Source of the DNA: DATEEW01 sp035273665
Lineage (GTDB): Bacteria; Pseudomonadota; Gammaproteobacteria; Burkholderiales; SG8-39
Assembly (NCBI GenBank): GCA_035273665.1
Contig: DATEOW010000023.1
Coordinates: 1 to 14,656 of the forward strand
Length of the DNA: 14,656 nucleotides
Direction: 5' to 3'
Position 1 is the stretch's first letter. Each line of letters opens with the position of its first letter. Position numbers and translations under genes: made by a program. This document shows, one piece after another, positions 1 through 7,221 of the stretch. The notes under the pieces are model-generated. The model had not been told where the DNA came from. It worked only from the letters and a program-made list of their open reading frames with translations, and did no database searches.

Positions 1-74
1 TGCGGAGTTAGCCTGCACTGAAAATCCCTTTACCGCCGCAAGGCCTCACTCGGCCTATCGACATCGCTTGTGTG

Positions 75-159
75 TGGTGCCCGGGGTCGGACTCGAACCG
101 ACACGCCTTGCGGCGGGGGATTTTGAGTCCCCTGCGTCTACCTGTTTCACCACCCGGGC
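75..159 (-). tRNA. tRNA-Leu, anticodon CAA, with encoded CCA
   Basis: On the minus strand this folds as a class II tRNA of 85 nt. The acceptor arms are GCCCGGG and CCCGGGC followed by an encoded ACCA end. The anticodon stem GGGGA/TCCCC encloses the loop CTCAAAA, giving anticodon CAA, which reads the leucine codon UUG. The long variable arm is CGCC-GCAA-GGCG, typical of tRNA-Leu, and the T arm is GTCGG-TTCGAGT-CCGAC. It diverges from queA, whose product modifies other tRNAs (those with GUN anticodons). I see no convincing terminator in the 74 bases beyond its 3' end. Confidence 0.97.
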
Positions 160-185
160 TTGGGATTCGAAGGACCGCTTCCTCG

Positions 186-217
186 GGCATAATGCCGCGG
201 CTTCGGCCTTCGCGAAG
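186..217. promoter_or_regulatory. Possible divergent promoter region, tRNA-Leu / queA
   Basis: The 77-base gap between the tRNA and queA holds the inverted repeat GGCAT-A-ATGCC (186-196), which offers a -10-like hexamer on each strand: CATAAT (188-193) toward queA and CATTAT toward the tRNA. Toward queA a weak TTCGAA (166-171) lies 16 bases upstream. A perfect 10-bp palindrome, CTTCGCGAAG, sits at 208-217. The -35 matches are poor on both strands, so the assignment is tentative. Confidence 0.25.
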
Positions 218-236
218 AACGCGCATTATCCTTGAA

Positions 237-1301
237 ATGACCGCTCCCCAGCAAGAATTGCGGGTCGAAGACTTCGACTACGCATTGCCCTCAGAATTAA
301 TCGCGCAGCATCCACCCGCCACGCGCGGGCAAAGCCGCTTGATGCGCGTCATGTCGGGTGCGCTGACCCACCATGCCTTCAACGACTTGCCCGCGTTTTT
401 GCAAGCCGGCGATCTTTTGGTTTTCAACGACACCCGCGTGCTCAAGGCGCGCCTTTTCGGCGCGAAGGAATCGGGCGGCCAAATAGAGGTGTTGGTGGAG
501 CGGGTATTGAACGAACACGGGAACGAAAACGAGGTCCTTGCGCATGTGCGCGCCAGTAAATCGCCCAAGCCGGGGACCAAGCTCCGACTGGCCGATGCTT
601 TCGAAGCGGAAACGCTCGGACGCGAAGGCGAGCTTTATCGATTGCGCTTTCACACGGATGACAACGTCTATCGCGTGCTCGAACGACATGGCCACGTGCC
701 GCTGCCGCCTTACATCGAGCACTCGGATAGCGCAGAGGATGAAGCACGCTATCAAACAGTTTATGCACAGAACCCCGGAGCCGTAGCAGCACCAACCGCA
801 GGTCTGCATTTCGATGAAACGATGCTGCTGCGTCTGCGTGAACAAGGGATCGAACAAGCGCACATCACGCTCCATGTGGGAGCAGGCACCTTTCAACCCG
901 TGCGCGCGGATCGCATTGCCGACCATCACATGCATCGCGAGCGATATCAGATCTCCGTCGAAGCCGCGGACGCCGTCGCGGCCGCGCGTGCGCGCGGGAA
1001 CAGAATCATCGCTGTAGGTACAACGAGCCTTCGTGCGCTCGAAGCCTGCGCCATGGCATATGGCGATGTGCGTGCTTGCGAAGCTGACACCGACATTTTT
1101 ATTACCCCCGGCTTTCGCTTCCGCATCGTCGATCGTTTGCTCACCAATTTCCATTTACCCCGATCGACACTGCTTATGCTGGTTTCCGCTTTCGCAGGTA
1201 TGGAGCGGATTCGTGCCGCATACGTCGAAGCGATTGCACGGCACTACCGTTTTTTCAGCTATGGCGATGCGATGTTGCTGGATAGAATCGGGGAAACCTG
1301 A
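237..1301 (+). CDS. queA: S-adenosylmethionine:tRNA ribosyltransferase-isomerase QueA
   Basis: Cytoplasmic enzyme that moves the ribosyl moiety of S-adenosylmethionine onto 7-aminomethyl-7-deazaguanine in tRNA, making epoxyqueuosine. The 354-residue protein has the family length and its landmarks: FNDTRVLKARLFG (63-75), GAVAAPTAGLHF (181-192), LHVGAGTFQPVR (212-223), GTTSLRALE (261-269), TNFHLPRSTLLMLVSAF (303-319) and YRFFSYGDAMLL (337-348). I chose the ATG at 237 because the family motif (RVEDFDYALP) follows within ten codons; the open frame continues upstream through the tRNA, which is not credible as coding. The Shine-Dalgarno sequence is weak. tgt, which acts one step earlier on the same tRNA position, follows after 126 bases. 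Confidence 0.97.
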   Translation: MTAPQQELRVEDFDYALPSELIAQHPPATRGQSRLMRVMSGALTHHAFNDLPAFLQAGDLLVFNDTRVLKARLFGAKESGGQIEVLVERVLNEHGNENEVLAHVRASKSPKPGTKLRLADAFEAETLGREGELYRLRFHTDDNVYRVLERHGHVPLPPYIEHSDSAEDEARYQTVYAQNPGAVAAPTAGLHFDETMLLRLREQGIEQAHITLHVGAGTFQPVRADRIADHHMHRERYQISVEAADAVAAARARGNRIIAVGTTSLRALEACAMAYGDVRACEADTDIFITPGFRFRIVDRLLTNFHLPRSTLLMLVSAFAGMERIRAAYVEAIARHYRFFSYGDAMLLDRIGET

Positions 1302-1427
1302 ATCGAAGTTGAACATCGCGCAAGCAAGCGCGGTGTGCGAGCGAGGACACCACATGCAGAAGCGACAAGAGGCGGGCTTGCAATACGGCTCATCGAAACA
1401 CCATCATCAAGGCGCTCGTTGGGCCAC

Positions 1428-2540
1428 ATGAGATTCACGCTCCACAAGACGGACGGCGCCGCGCGGCGAGGAACGCTGGAACTTGCGCACGGCAGCGTGG
1501 AAACACCGGTGTTCATGCCGGTGGGTACCTATGGCACCGTCAAAGCCATGAGTCCCGAAGAGTTACAAGGCATCGGGGCGCAAATCGTGTTGGGCAACAC
1601 CTTCCACTTGTGGCTCCGTCCGGGACTCGACGTGATCGAAGCCCACGGCGGGTTGCATCGCTTCATGGGATGGGATGGCCCCATCCTGACCGATTCGGGC
1701 GGCTTCCAGGTTTTCAGCCTCGGTGCGATGCGCAAGATCGCCGAGGAAGGCGTGCGCTTTCAGTCGCCCATCAATGGCGACAAACTGCTGCTGACACCGG
1801 AAGAATCGATGCGGATTCAACGCATACTGAATTCCGATATCGTCATGATCTTCGACGAGTGCACGCCCTTCCCGGCCACACACGAGCAGGCAGGCGACTC
1901 AATGCGTCTCTCCCTGCGCTGGGCGGAACGAAGCCGCCGCGCGCATGAGGGCAATGCCAATGCCTTATTCGGCATCGTGCAAGGCGGCATGTACGAAGAC
2001 TTGCGCGACGAGTCGCTGCGCGGTCTGACGGATATCGGTTTTGACGGTTATGCGCTGGGCGGCCTCTCGGTGGGCGAACCGAAGGAAGACATGCTTCGGG
2101 TGCTGGATCACAGCGTCGGCCGGCTCCCCGCCGAAAAACCGCGTTACTTAATGGGCGTCGGCACCCCCGAGGATCTGGTCGCCGCAGTGATGCGCGGTGT
2201 GGATATGTTCGATTGCGTGATGCCGACGCGCAACGCCCGTAACGGTTGGCTCTTCACCCGCTGGGGCGATATCCGCCTGCGCAATGCACAATATCGCCAA
2301 GATACGCGCCCGCTCGACGAAGACTGCGATTGCTATACCTGCCGTCATTTCACCCGCGCTTACTTGCAACACTTGCAGAAGGTGAATGAAATTCTCGGTG
2401 CGCGCCTCGCTACGCTGCACAACCTCCACTACTACCAGGTATTGATGAGCGAGCTGCGCGAAGCCATCACCGCGGGCGGATTAACCGAATATGGCGAACG
2501 CTTCGCCCACGAACGATCCACGCTCGCCGGCGTCAAATAG
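1428..2540 (+). CDS. tgt: tRNA-guanine transglycosylase Tgt
   Basis: Exchanges guanine-34 for the queuosine precursor preQ1 in tRNAs with GUN anticodons. The 370-residue product is of normal bacterial length. Visible are GNTFHLWLRPG (56-66), TDSGGFQVFSL with general acid/base Asp89, the GLSVGEP loop (212-218), VDMFDCVMPTRN with the nucleophile Asp262, and the zinc site Cys300-x-Cys302-x2-Cys305 with His331. The start is the ATG that gives MRFTLHKTDGAARRG, the usual N terminus; the upstream in-frame extension to 1335 lacks family character. The 126 bases between queA and tgt contain a short inverted repeat (GGTGT...ACACC near 1332-1351) but no clear promoter, so co-transcription with queA is likely. 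yajC follows after 87 bases that carry a promoter-like element. Confidence 0.97.
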   Translation: MRFTLHKTDGAARRGTLELAHGSVETPVFMPVGTYGTVKAMSPEELQGIGAQIVLGNTFHLWLRPGLDVIEAHGGLHRFMGWDGPILTDSGGFQVFSLGAMRKIAEEGVRFQSPINGDKLLLTPEESMRIQRILNSDIVMIFDECTPFPATHEQAGDSMRLSLRWAERSRRAHEGNANALFGIVQGGMYEDLRDESLRGLTDIGFDGYALGGLSVGEPKEDMLRVLDHSVGRLPAEKPRYLMGVGTPEDLVAAVMRGVDMFDCVMPTRNARNGWLFTRWGDIRLRNAQYRQDTRPLDEDCDCYTCRHFTRAYLQHLQKVNEILGARLATLHNLHYYQVLMSELREAITAGGLTEYGERFAHERSTLAGVK

Positions 2541-2574
2541 CGGCATCAAAGCGGGTTTCGCCTGGCCCTTTGGG

Positions 2575-2580
2575 TATAAT
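2575..2580 (+). promoter_or_regulatory. Consensus -10 hexamer upstream of yajC-secD-secF
   Basis: A perfect TATAAT lies 35 bases after the tgt stop and 47 bases before the yajC start. No good -35 hexamer stands 16-18 bases upstream. It may let yajC-secDF be transcribed separately from queA-tgt. The inference rests on the -10 match and its location alone. Confidence 0.45.
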
Positions 2581-2617
2581 TCGCCGCTTTGCCGGGTTCA
2601 TTTCCCGCCTACCACAC

Positions 2618-2621
2618 GGAG
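2618..2621 (+). promoter_or_regulatory. Ribosome binding site deciding a TTG start for yajC
   Basis: GGAG stands six bases before TTG at 2628. No comparable Shine-Dalgarno sequence precedes the in-frame ATG at 2589, whose extra 13 residues (beginning MPGSFPAYH) do not look like a YajC N terminus. Confidence 0.7.
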
Positions 2622-2627
2622 ATAAAG

Positions 2628-2948
2628 TTGATCAGTTCCGCATACGCACAAAGCGCAGGGGCACCCGCCGGAGGCGTGATGGGTCAGTTCCTCATCATCG
2701 GCCTCATGTTCGTCCTGATGTATTTCTTCATGATTCGTCCTCAGATGAAGAAGGCCAAAGAACACAAGGCGATGACCGAAGCGCTGCAAAAAGGCGATGA
2801 GGTCATCGCGCTTGGCGGTGTGCTGGGCAAAGTGACCAAGATCGGCGACGCTTATGTCACGCTCGAGATCGCGCCCAATACCGAGATCACCATTCAACGC
2901 GCCGCCATCGGCACTTTGCTGCCTAAGGGCACGATCAAGTCCATTTAA
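2628..2948 (+). CDS. yajC: Sec translocon accessory subunit YajC
   Basis: Small inner-membrane protein that associates with SecD and SecF and assists the SecYEG translocon. From the TTG start the product is 106 residues, a normal length, beginning MISSAYAQSAGAPAGG. It has one membrane span, about residues 19-37 (FLIIGLMFVLMYFFMI), directly followed by the family signature RPQMKKAKEH, then the cytoplasmic segment LQKGDEVIALGGVLGKV. The start was chosen from the GGAG at ideal spacing. The gene opens the yajC-secD-secF block, 31 bases before secD, the widely conserved order. The rare start codon could hold translation below that of its neighbours, which is inference. Confidence 0.95.
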   Translation: MISSAYAQSAGAPAGGVMGQFLIIGLMFVLMYFFMIRPQMKKAKEHKAMTEALQKGDEVIALGGVLGKVTKIGDAYVTLEIAPNTEITIQRAAIGTLLPKGTIKSI

Positions 2949-2979
2949 GCCGCATGCCGATCACAAGACGCGAGGCAGC

Positions 2980-4824
2980 ATGAATCGTTACAGTTTGTGG
3001 GTCTACATCACGATCGCCGTGGCGCTGGTCCTGGGCCTCCTCTACACCGCGCCTAACTTCTACGGCGAATCGCCTGCGGTGCAGATATCCAGCGCGCGGA
3101 CAACGCTCAAGGTGGACAGCCGCACACTGTCGATGATCGAAGAAAAACTCAAAGCTGCCGGCATTGAGCACACCGGCTCGCAACTGGACCCCACAGGCAT
3201 CAAGCTGCGTTTCGCCGACACGGATACGCAACTGAAGGCGCGCGATCTGCTGCAAGCGACCCTCAACCCCGAAGCCGATCCTTCCGAACATTCGTACACC
3301 ATTGCGCCGAACTTGCTGAGCGCATCGCCCGGTTGGCTGAGCGCGATCAATGCGAGACCCATGTACCTCGGTCTGGACTTGCGCGGCGGCGTGCACTTCC
3401 TACTACAAGTCGATATGCAGGCGGCGGTGAGCAAACGAATTGACGCCCTGCCCCAAGACATTCGCAGCACCCTGCGCGAAAACAAAATTCGCCACGGCGG
3501 CGTTGCACGTGAAAGCGATCGACTGGTATTGCGTTTCCGCGATGCGGACACTCGCAACGCGGCTCGCGACGTGCTCGCCAAGCGTTTCCCCGAATTGAAC
3601 CTCGTCGATTCCGGCAGCGGCGAAGAATTGCGGTTGAATGCTTCGCTTAAGGAAGAAGCACTCACCACCATTCGCGACGCCGCGATCAAGCAGAACATCA
3701 ACACGCTGAGCAATCGCGTCAATGCGCTCGGCGTATCCGAACCGGTGATCCAGCAACAGGGCCTCGACCGTATCGTGGTGCAACTGCCCGGCGTACAAGA
3801 CACCGCACGCGCTAAAAGCATTTTGGGCCGCACCGCAACGCTCGAAGTACGCCTGGTAAACGAAGAAGCGACCCGTAGCAACGATACGAGCATGGCCGAT
3901 TTCTTCCCGGAGAAACGCGACGACCTCGTGATTCCCGTAGGCGTTTACAAAGAAGTGGTGTTGACCGGGGAGCACTTCGTCGACGCCGGCACCAACCTCG
4001 ACCCGCAAACGCAGAGTCCTATTGTTCAAGTCACCTTGGATTCATTCGGCGGCCAGATCATGCGCACCGTAACGCGCGAAAATCTGAAGAAGCGCATGGC
4101 CATTATCCTTTTCGAAAAAGGCAAGGGCGAAGCGATTTCGGTCGCCACCATCCAAGGAGAATTCGGCAACAACTTCCAGATTTCCGGCGACTTCAGCACT
4201 GAAGAAGCCAACGACCTCTCCTTGCTGATCAAGGCGGGTTCGCTTGCGGCGCCGATGGAAATCATCGAAGAACGTCTGGTCGGTCCCAGTCTGGGCAAGG
4301 ACAATATCGAAAAAGGTTTTCAGTCGACGATGTGGGGCTTCATTGCCATCATCGTCTTCATGATCGTCTACTACGCGGTGTTCGGCGCCTTCTCTTCTCT
4401 CGCGCTCGCCGCCAACCTGCTATTCCTGATCGCTTTGCTATCGCTGTTTCAGGCGACACTCACTTTGCCGGGCATTGCGGCAATTGCGCTGACACTCGGC
4501 ATGGCGATCGATGCGAACGTGCTCATCAACGAACGCATTCGCGAAGAATTACGTAGCGGCAAGACGCCTCAAGCAGCAATCGCCACAGGCTATGAACGCG
4601 CCTTCGGCACCATTCTGGATTCGAATATCACCACGCTCATTGCGGGCGTAGCGCTGTGGATCTTCGGCTCAGGACCGGTTCGCGGTTTTGCGACCGTTCA
4701 CTGTCTTGGGATCCTCACATCGATCTTCAGTGCCGTGGTGGTCTCGCGCGGCCTGGTGAATCTGTATTACGGCTCGCGACGCAAGTTGAGTGGTCTCGCG
4801 ATCGGCAACACATCCTGGAAATGA
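2980..4824 (+). CDS. secD: Protein translocase subunit SecD
   Basis: RND-type inner-membrane protein which, with SecF, uses the proton gradient to pull exported proteins into the periplasm after the SecA-driven step. The 614-residue product has an N-terminal span (about 8-24), a long periplasmic region with YLGLDLRGGVHFLLQVD (129-145), and a C-terminal bundle of five spans starting near 452. The transmembrane motif LGMAIDANVLINERIREE (506-523) carries Asp511, the counterpart of the proton-relay aspartate of the family. The start is the ATG giving MNRYSLWVYI, preceded by GAGG at suitable spacing; an upstream in-frame ATG inside yajC is rejected. An 89-base gap to secF contains a 22-codon reading frame whose ATG overlaps this stop. 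Confidence 0.97.
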   Translation: MNRYSLWVYITIAVALVLGLLYTAPNFYGESPAVQISSARTTLKVDSRTLSMIEEKLKAAGIEHTGSQLDPTGIKLRFADTDTQLKARDLLQATLNPEADPSEHSYTIAPNLLSASPGWLSAINARPMYLGLDLRGGVHFLLQVDMQAAVSKRIDALPQDIRSTLRENKIRHGGVARESDRLVLRFRDADTRNAARDVLAKRFPELNLVDSGSGEELRLNASLKEEALTTIRDAAIKQNINTLSNRVNALGVSEPVIQQQGLDRIVVQLPGVQDTARAKSILGRTATLEVRLVNEEATRSNDTSMADFFPEKRDDLVIPVGVYKEVVLTGEHFVDAGTNLDPQTQSPIVQVTLDSFGGQIMRTVTRENLKKRMAIILFEKGKGEAISVATIQGEFGNNFQISGDFSTEEANDLSLLIKAGSLAAPMEIIEERLVGPSLGKDNIEKGFQSTMWGFIAIIVFMIVYYAVFGAFSSLALAANLLFLIALLSLFQATLTLPGIAAIALTLGMAIDANVLINERIREELRSGKTPQAAIATGYERAFGTILDSNITTLIAGVALWIFGSGPVRGFATVHCLGILTSIFSAVVVSRGLVNLYYGSRRKLSGLAIGNTSWK

Positions 4825-4889
4825 GCGGAAGCCTTTCCGAGAATAAGGTGGTTGCGCAACTCGTGAATGAACTGAATATAAAACGCTGA
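4821..4889 (+). CDS. Possible 22-residue small protein between secD and secF
   Basis: A short frame starts at an ATG that overlaps the secD stop as ATGA, a layout typical of translational coupling, and ends at TGA 24 bases before secF. The peptide begins MSGSLSENKVVAQLVNEL and ends NIKR; it is hydrophilic with a possible short amphipathic helix. I do not recognise it. It has no strong Shine-Dalgarno sequence of its own and may be chance, since 22 open codons are easily met. Its only positive evidence is the overlap and the unusually long secD-secF spacing. Confidence 0.2.
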   Translation: MSGSLSENKVVAQLVNELNIKR

Positions 4890-4913
4890 CCGAAGCGAAT
4901 CGGGAAAGAAAAA

Positions 4914-5846
4914 ATGGAATTCTTCAAAATCCGCCGCGATATCCCGTTCATGCGTCACGCGCTGACGTTCAACCTGATATCGCTCGCCACCTTCCTCGCC
5001 GCAGTCTTCTTTCTCTGGCACAAAGGGCTCCACTTCTCCATCGAATTCACCGGTGGCACTTTGATCGAGGTGAGCTACGCGCAGCCGGCAAACGTCGATG
5101 CCATCCGCGCCACCCTCGAGAAAGCCGGATTCGCCGAGCCGCAGGTGCAGAACTTCGGCAGCTCGCGCGATGTGCTGATTCGTCTACCGCTGAAAGAGGG
5201 CCAAACCAGTGGAGAACTCGCCGAAGGCGTGATGAAGGAGCTGAAGGCGGCGGATCCCGGCGCGGAACAACGCAGGGTCGAATTCGTCGGGCCGCAGGTC
5301 GGAGAAGAACTCGCTTGGCACGGCGCGGCCGCCCTCGCCGTCACTGCCATCGGCATCGTGCTGTATCTGTGGTTCCGCTTCGAATGGAAATTCGGCATCG
5401 CCGCCATCATCGCAAACTTGCACGACGTGGTGATCATCCTGGGCTTCTTCGCCTTCTTCCAATGGGAATTCTCGCTCCCCGTATTGGCGGCGATCCTCGC
5501 GGTATTAGGTTATTCGGTCAATGAATCGGTCGTGATCGCCGACCGGATCCGAGAAAACTTCCGCAAGTTGCGCAAGGCTTCGGTGGAGCAGGTGATCGAC
5601 AATGCCATCACCAGCACCATTTCGCGCACGATCATCACTCACTTATGTACTCAGATGATGGTGACTTCCATGCTGCTCTTTGGCGGCCCGGCGCTGCATT
5701 ACTTCGCGCTGGCACTCACCATCGGCATTTTGTTCGGGATTTATTCCTCGGTGCTCGTCATGGCACCGTTGGTACGCTGGCTGGGCGTGAAGCGCGAAGA
5801 CTTGATCGTCCCGATCCGCGACAAGAAAGAAGAAGCGGTCGTTTAA
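4914..5846 (+). CDS. secF: Protein translocase subunit SecF
   Basis: Partner of SecD in the membrane, required for proton-driven completion of Sec export. The 310-residue product has an N-terminal span (about 18-34), the periplasmic motif FSIEFTGGTLIEV (41-53), and a five-span C-terminal bundle with LGYSVNESVVIADRIRENFRK (198-218) as its transmembrane signature. That motif has Asn-Glu where Escherichia coli has Asn-Asp, a replacement I recall in other proteobacteria. A purine-rich GGGAAAG precedes the start. The charged tail KKEEAVV ends at a TAA lying in the first copy of a 17-bp tandem repeat shared with the convergent purB end. Confidence 0.96.
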   Translation: MEFFKIRRDIPFMRHALTFNLISLATFLAAVFFLWHKGLHFSIEFTGGTLIEVSYAQPANVDAIRATLEKAGFAEPQVQNFGSSRDVLIRLPLKEGQTSGELAEGVMKELKAADPGAEQRRVEFVGPQVGEELAWHGAAALAVTAIGIVLYLWFRFEWKFGIAAIIANLHDVVIILGFFAFFQWEFSLPVLAAILAVLGYSVNESVVIADRIRENFRKLRKASVEQVIDNAITSTISRTIITHLCTQMMVTSMLLFGGPALHYFALALTIGILFGIYSSVLVMAPLVRWLGVKREDLIVPIRDKKEEAVV

Positions 5847-5873
5847 ATACGCTTCTCGTTTAAATACGCTTCG
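5840..5873. repeat. 17-bp tandem duplication at the secF/purB junction
   Basis: CGTTTAAATACGCTTCT (5840-5856) is followed directly by CGTTTAAATACGCTTCG (5857-5873), 16 of 17 bases identical. The first copy holds the secF stop (TAA 5844-5846), the second the purB stop (read on the minus strand at 5862-5860). The intergenic space is only 13 bases, with no hairpin-plus-T-tract terminator. Confidence 0.9.
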
Positions 5874-7221
5874 CGAGCGCGGCGGCTTTACCGATATACC
5901 CCGCCGGCGTCATATCGAGCAGACGCTTTTTGTCCGCATCGGGAATTTGCAGCGTGCGAATAAAGACGCGCAGCGCTTCCGGCGTAACGCGCTGGCCGCG
6001 CGTCAGATCCTTCAATTTTTCGTAAGCGCCTTCGACGCCGAAGCGGCGCATCACCGTCTGAATCGGCTCGGCCAGGACCTCCCAATTGGCTTCGAGGTCC
6101 TCGCTCAGCCGCGCCGCGTTTACATCCACCTTGTTCAAGCCCCGCAGGCAGGACGCATAACCGAGCAAGGAGTAGCCAAAAGCGGTGCCGACATTGCGCA
6201 GGACCGTCGAGTCGGTCAAGTCGCGTTGCCAGCGTGAAATCGGCAGCTTCTCCGACAAGTGGCGCAAGGTCGCGTTTGCCATACCGAGATTCCCTTCGGA
6301 GTTCTCGAAGTCGATCGGATTCACTTTATGCGGCATGGTGGATGAGCCCACTTCGCCGGCAACGACACGCTGCTTGAAGTAACCCAGCGATACATAGCCC
6401 CAGATATCGCGGTCCATGTCGATGACGATCGTATTCAAGCGTGCAAGGGCATCGAAACCTTCGGCAAGACTGTCGTGCGGCTCAATCTGAATCGTGTAAG
6501 GGTTGAACTCCAAGCCCAGCCCTTCCACGAAGCGCCGTGCAAACGCTTCCCAATCCACGTCGGGATACGCCGCCATATGGGCATTGTAATTGCCGACCGC
6601 ACCATTGACCTTGCCGGTAAAGCGCACATAGGCTAGGCGCGTCCGTGCACGGCGTAAACGGTGAACGAAATTGGCCATTTCCTTGCCCAAGGTAGTGGGT
6701 GTCGCCGGTTGACCGTGGGTGCGAGACAGCATGGCCACATCGGCGTGTTGATGCGCGAGGGCGGCGAGCTTTTCGATCACGCGATCGATGGCGGGCAATA
6801 CGACGGCACTGCGCGCTTCCTGCACCATCAATGCATAGGACAGGTTATTGATATCTTCGGAGGTGCAGGCAAAATGAATGAACTCGCTCGCTTTGCTCAG
6901 CTCGGCGTTGCCGGCGACGCGTTCCTTCAACCAGTATTCGATCGCTTTGACGTCATGATTGGTCTGTGCCTCGATCTCTTTCACTCGTGCGCCATCGGTT
7001 TCGCTGAAGTTGAGGGCCAACCCACGAAGTTCGTCAAAGGCGCCGGGCGAAAAAGGCGCGACTTCGCCAATGCCTTTTTCGGTTGCGAGCGCGATCAGCC
7101 ACTCGATTTCGATCCGGACCCGATAGCGGATCAGACCAAGCTCGCTGAAATAGGGACGCAGCGCTTCGAGCGATTTGGCATAACGACCGTCAAGCGGCGA
7201 TAAAGCAGTCAAAGCAGACAT
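5860..7221 (-). CDS. purB: Adenylosuccinate lyase PurB
   Basis: Cleaves SAICAR to AICAR and adenylosuccinate to AMP, each time releasing fumarate, in de novo purine synthesis. The 453-residue product begins MSALTALSPLDGRYAKSLE, the long PurB form typical of proteobacteria. Landmarks are the substrate-binding TSEDINN (120-126), SRTHGQPATPTTLGKEM with catalytic His169, and the fumarase/aspartase-family signature GSSTMPHKVNPIDFENSEG (292-310) with the mobile-loop serines 293 and 294. The frame is open further upstream, but homology starts at the chosen ATG. That ATG shares the bases CATG (7219-7222) with the likely start of the divergent UDG-family gene, so any purB promoter must lie inside that gene; TAAAAT on the minus strand at 7255-7250 is a candidate -10. 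Confidence 0.97.
   Translation of the reverse strand: MSALTALSPLDGRYAKSLEALRPYFSELGLIRYRVRIEIEWLIALATEKGIGEVAPFSPGAFDELRGLALNFSETDGARVKEIEAQTNHDVKAIEYWLKERVAGNAELSKASEFIHFACTSEDINNLSYALMVQEARSAVVLPAIDRVIEKLAALAHQHADVAMLSRTHGQPATPTTLGKEMANFVHRLRRARTRLAYVRFTGKVNGAVGNYNAHMAAYPDVDWEAFARRFVEGLGLEFNPYTIQIEPHDSLAEGFDALARLNTIVIDMDRDIWGYVSLGYFKQRVVAGEVGSSTMPHKVNPIDFENSEGNLGMANATLRHLSEKLPISRWQRDLTDSTVLRNVGTAFGYSLLGYASCLRGLNKVDVNAARLSEDLEANWEVLAEPIQTVMRRFGVEGAYEKLKDLTRGQRVTPEALRVFIRTLQIPDADKKRLLDMTPAGYIGKAAALAKRI

Noticed and set aside
41..56. AGGCC-N6-GGCCT inverted repeat as terminator for tRNA-Leu
   Set aside because: Only five base pairs and no T tract follows it on the minus strand.
297..1154. 285-codon antisense frame on the minus strand inside queA
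   Set aside because: It lies opposite a well-conserved gene, its peptide has no recognisable family and is typical of a shadow frame in GC-rich coding DNA.
198..1301. QueA starting upstream within the tRNA gene region
   Set aside because: The open frame runs through the tRNA-Leu sequence; family similarity begins just after the ATG at 237.
3060..3893. 277-codon antisense frame on the minus strand inside secD
   Set aside because: Low-complexity Ser/Arg-rich peptide opposite a conserved gene; no independent ribosome site or homology.
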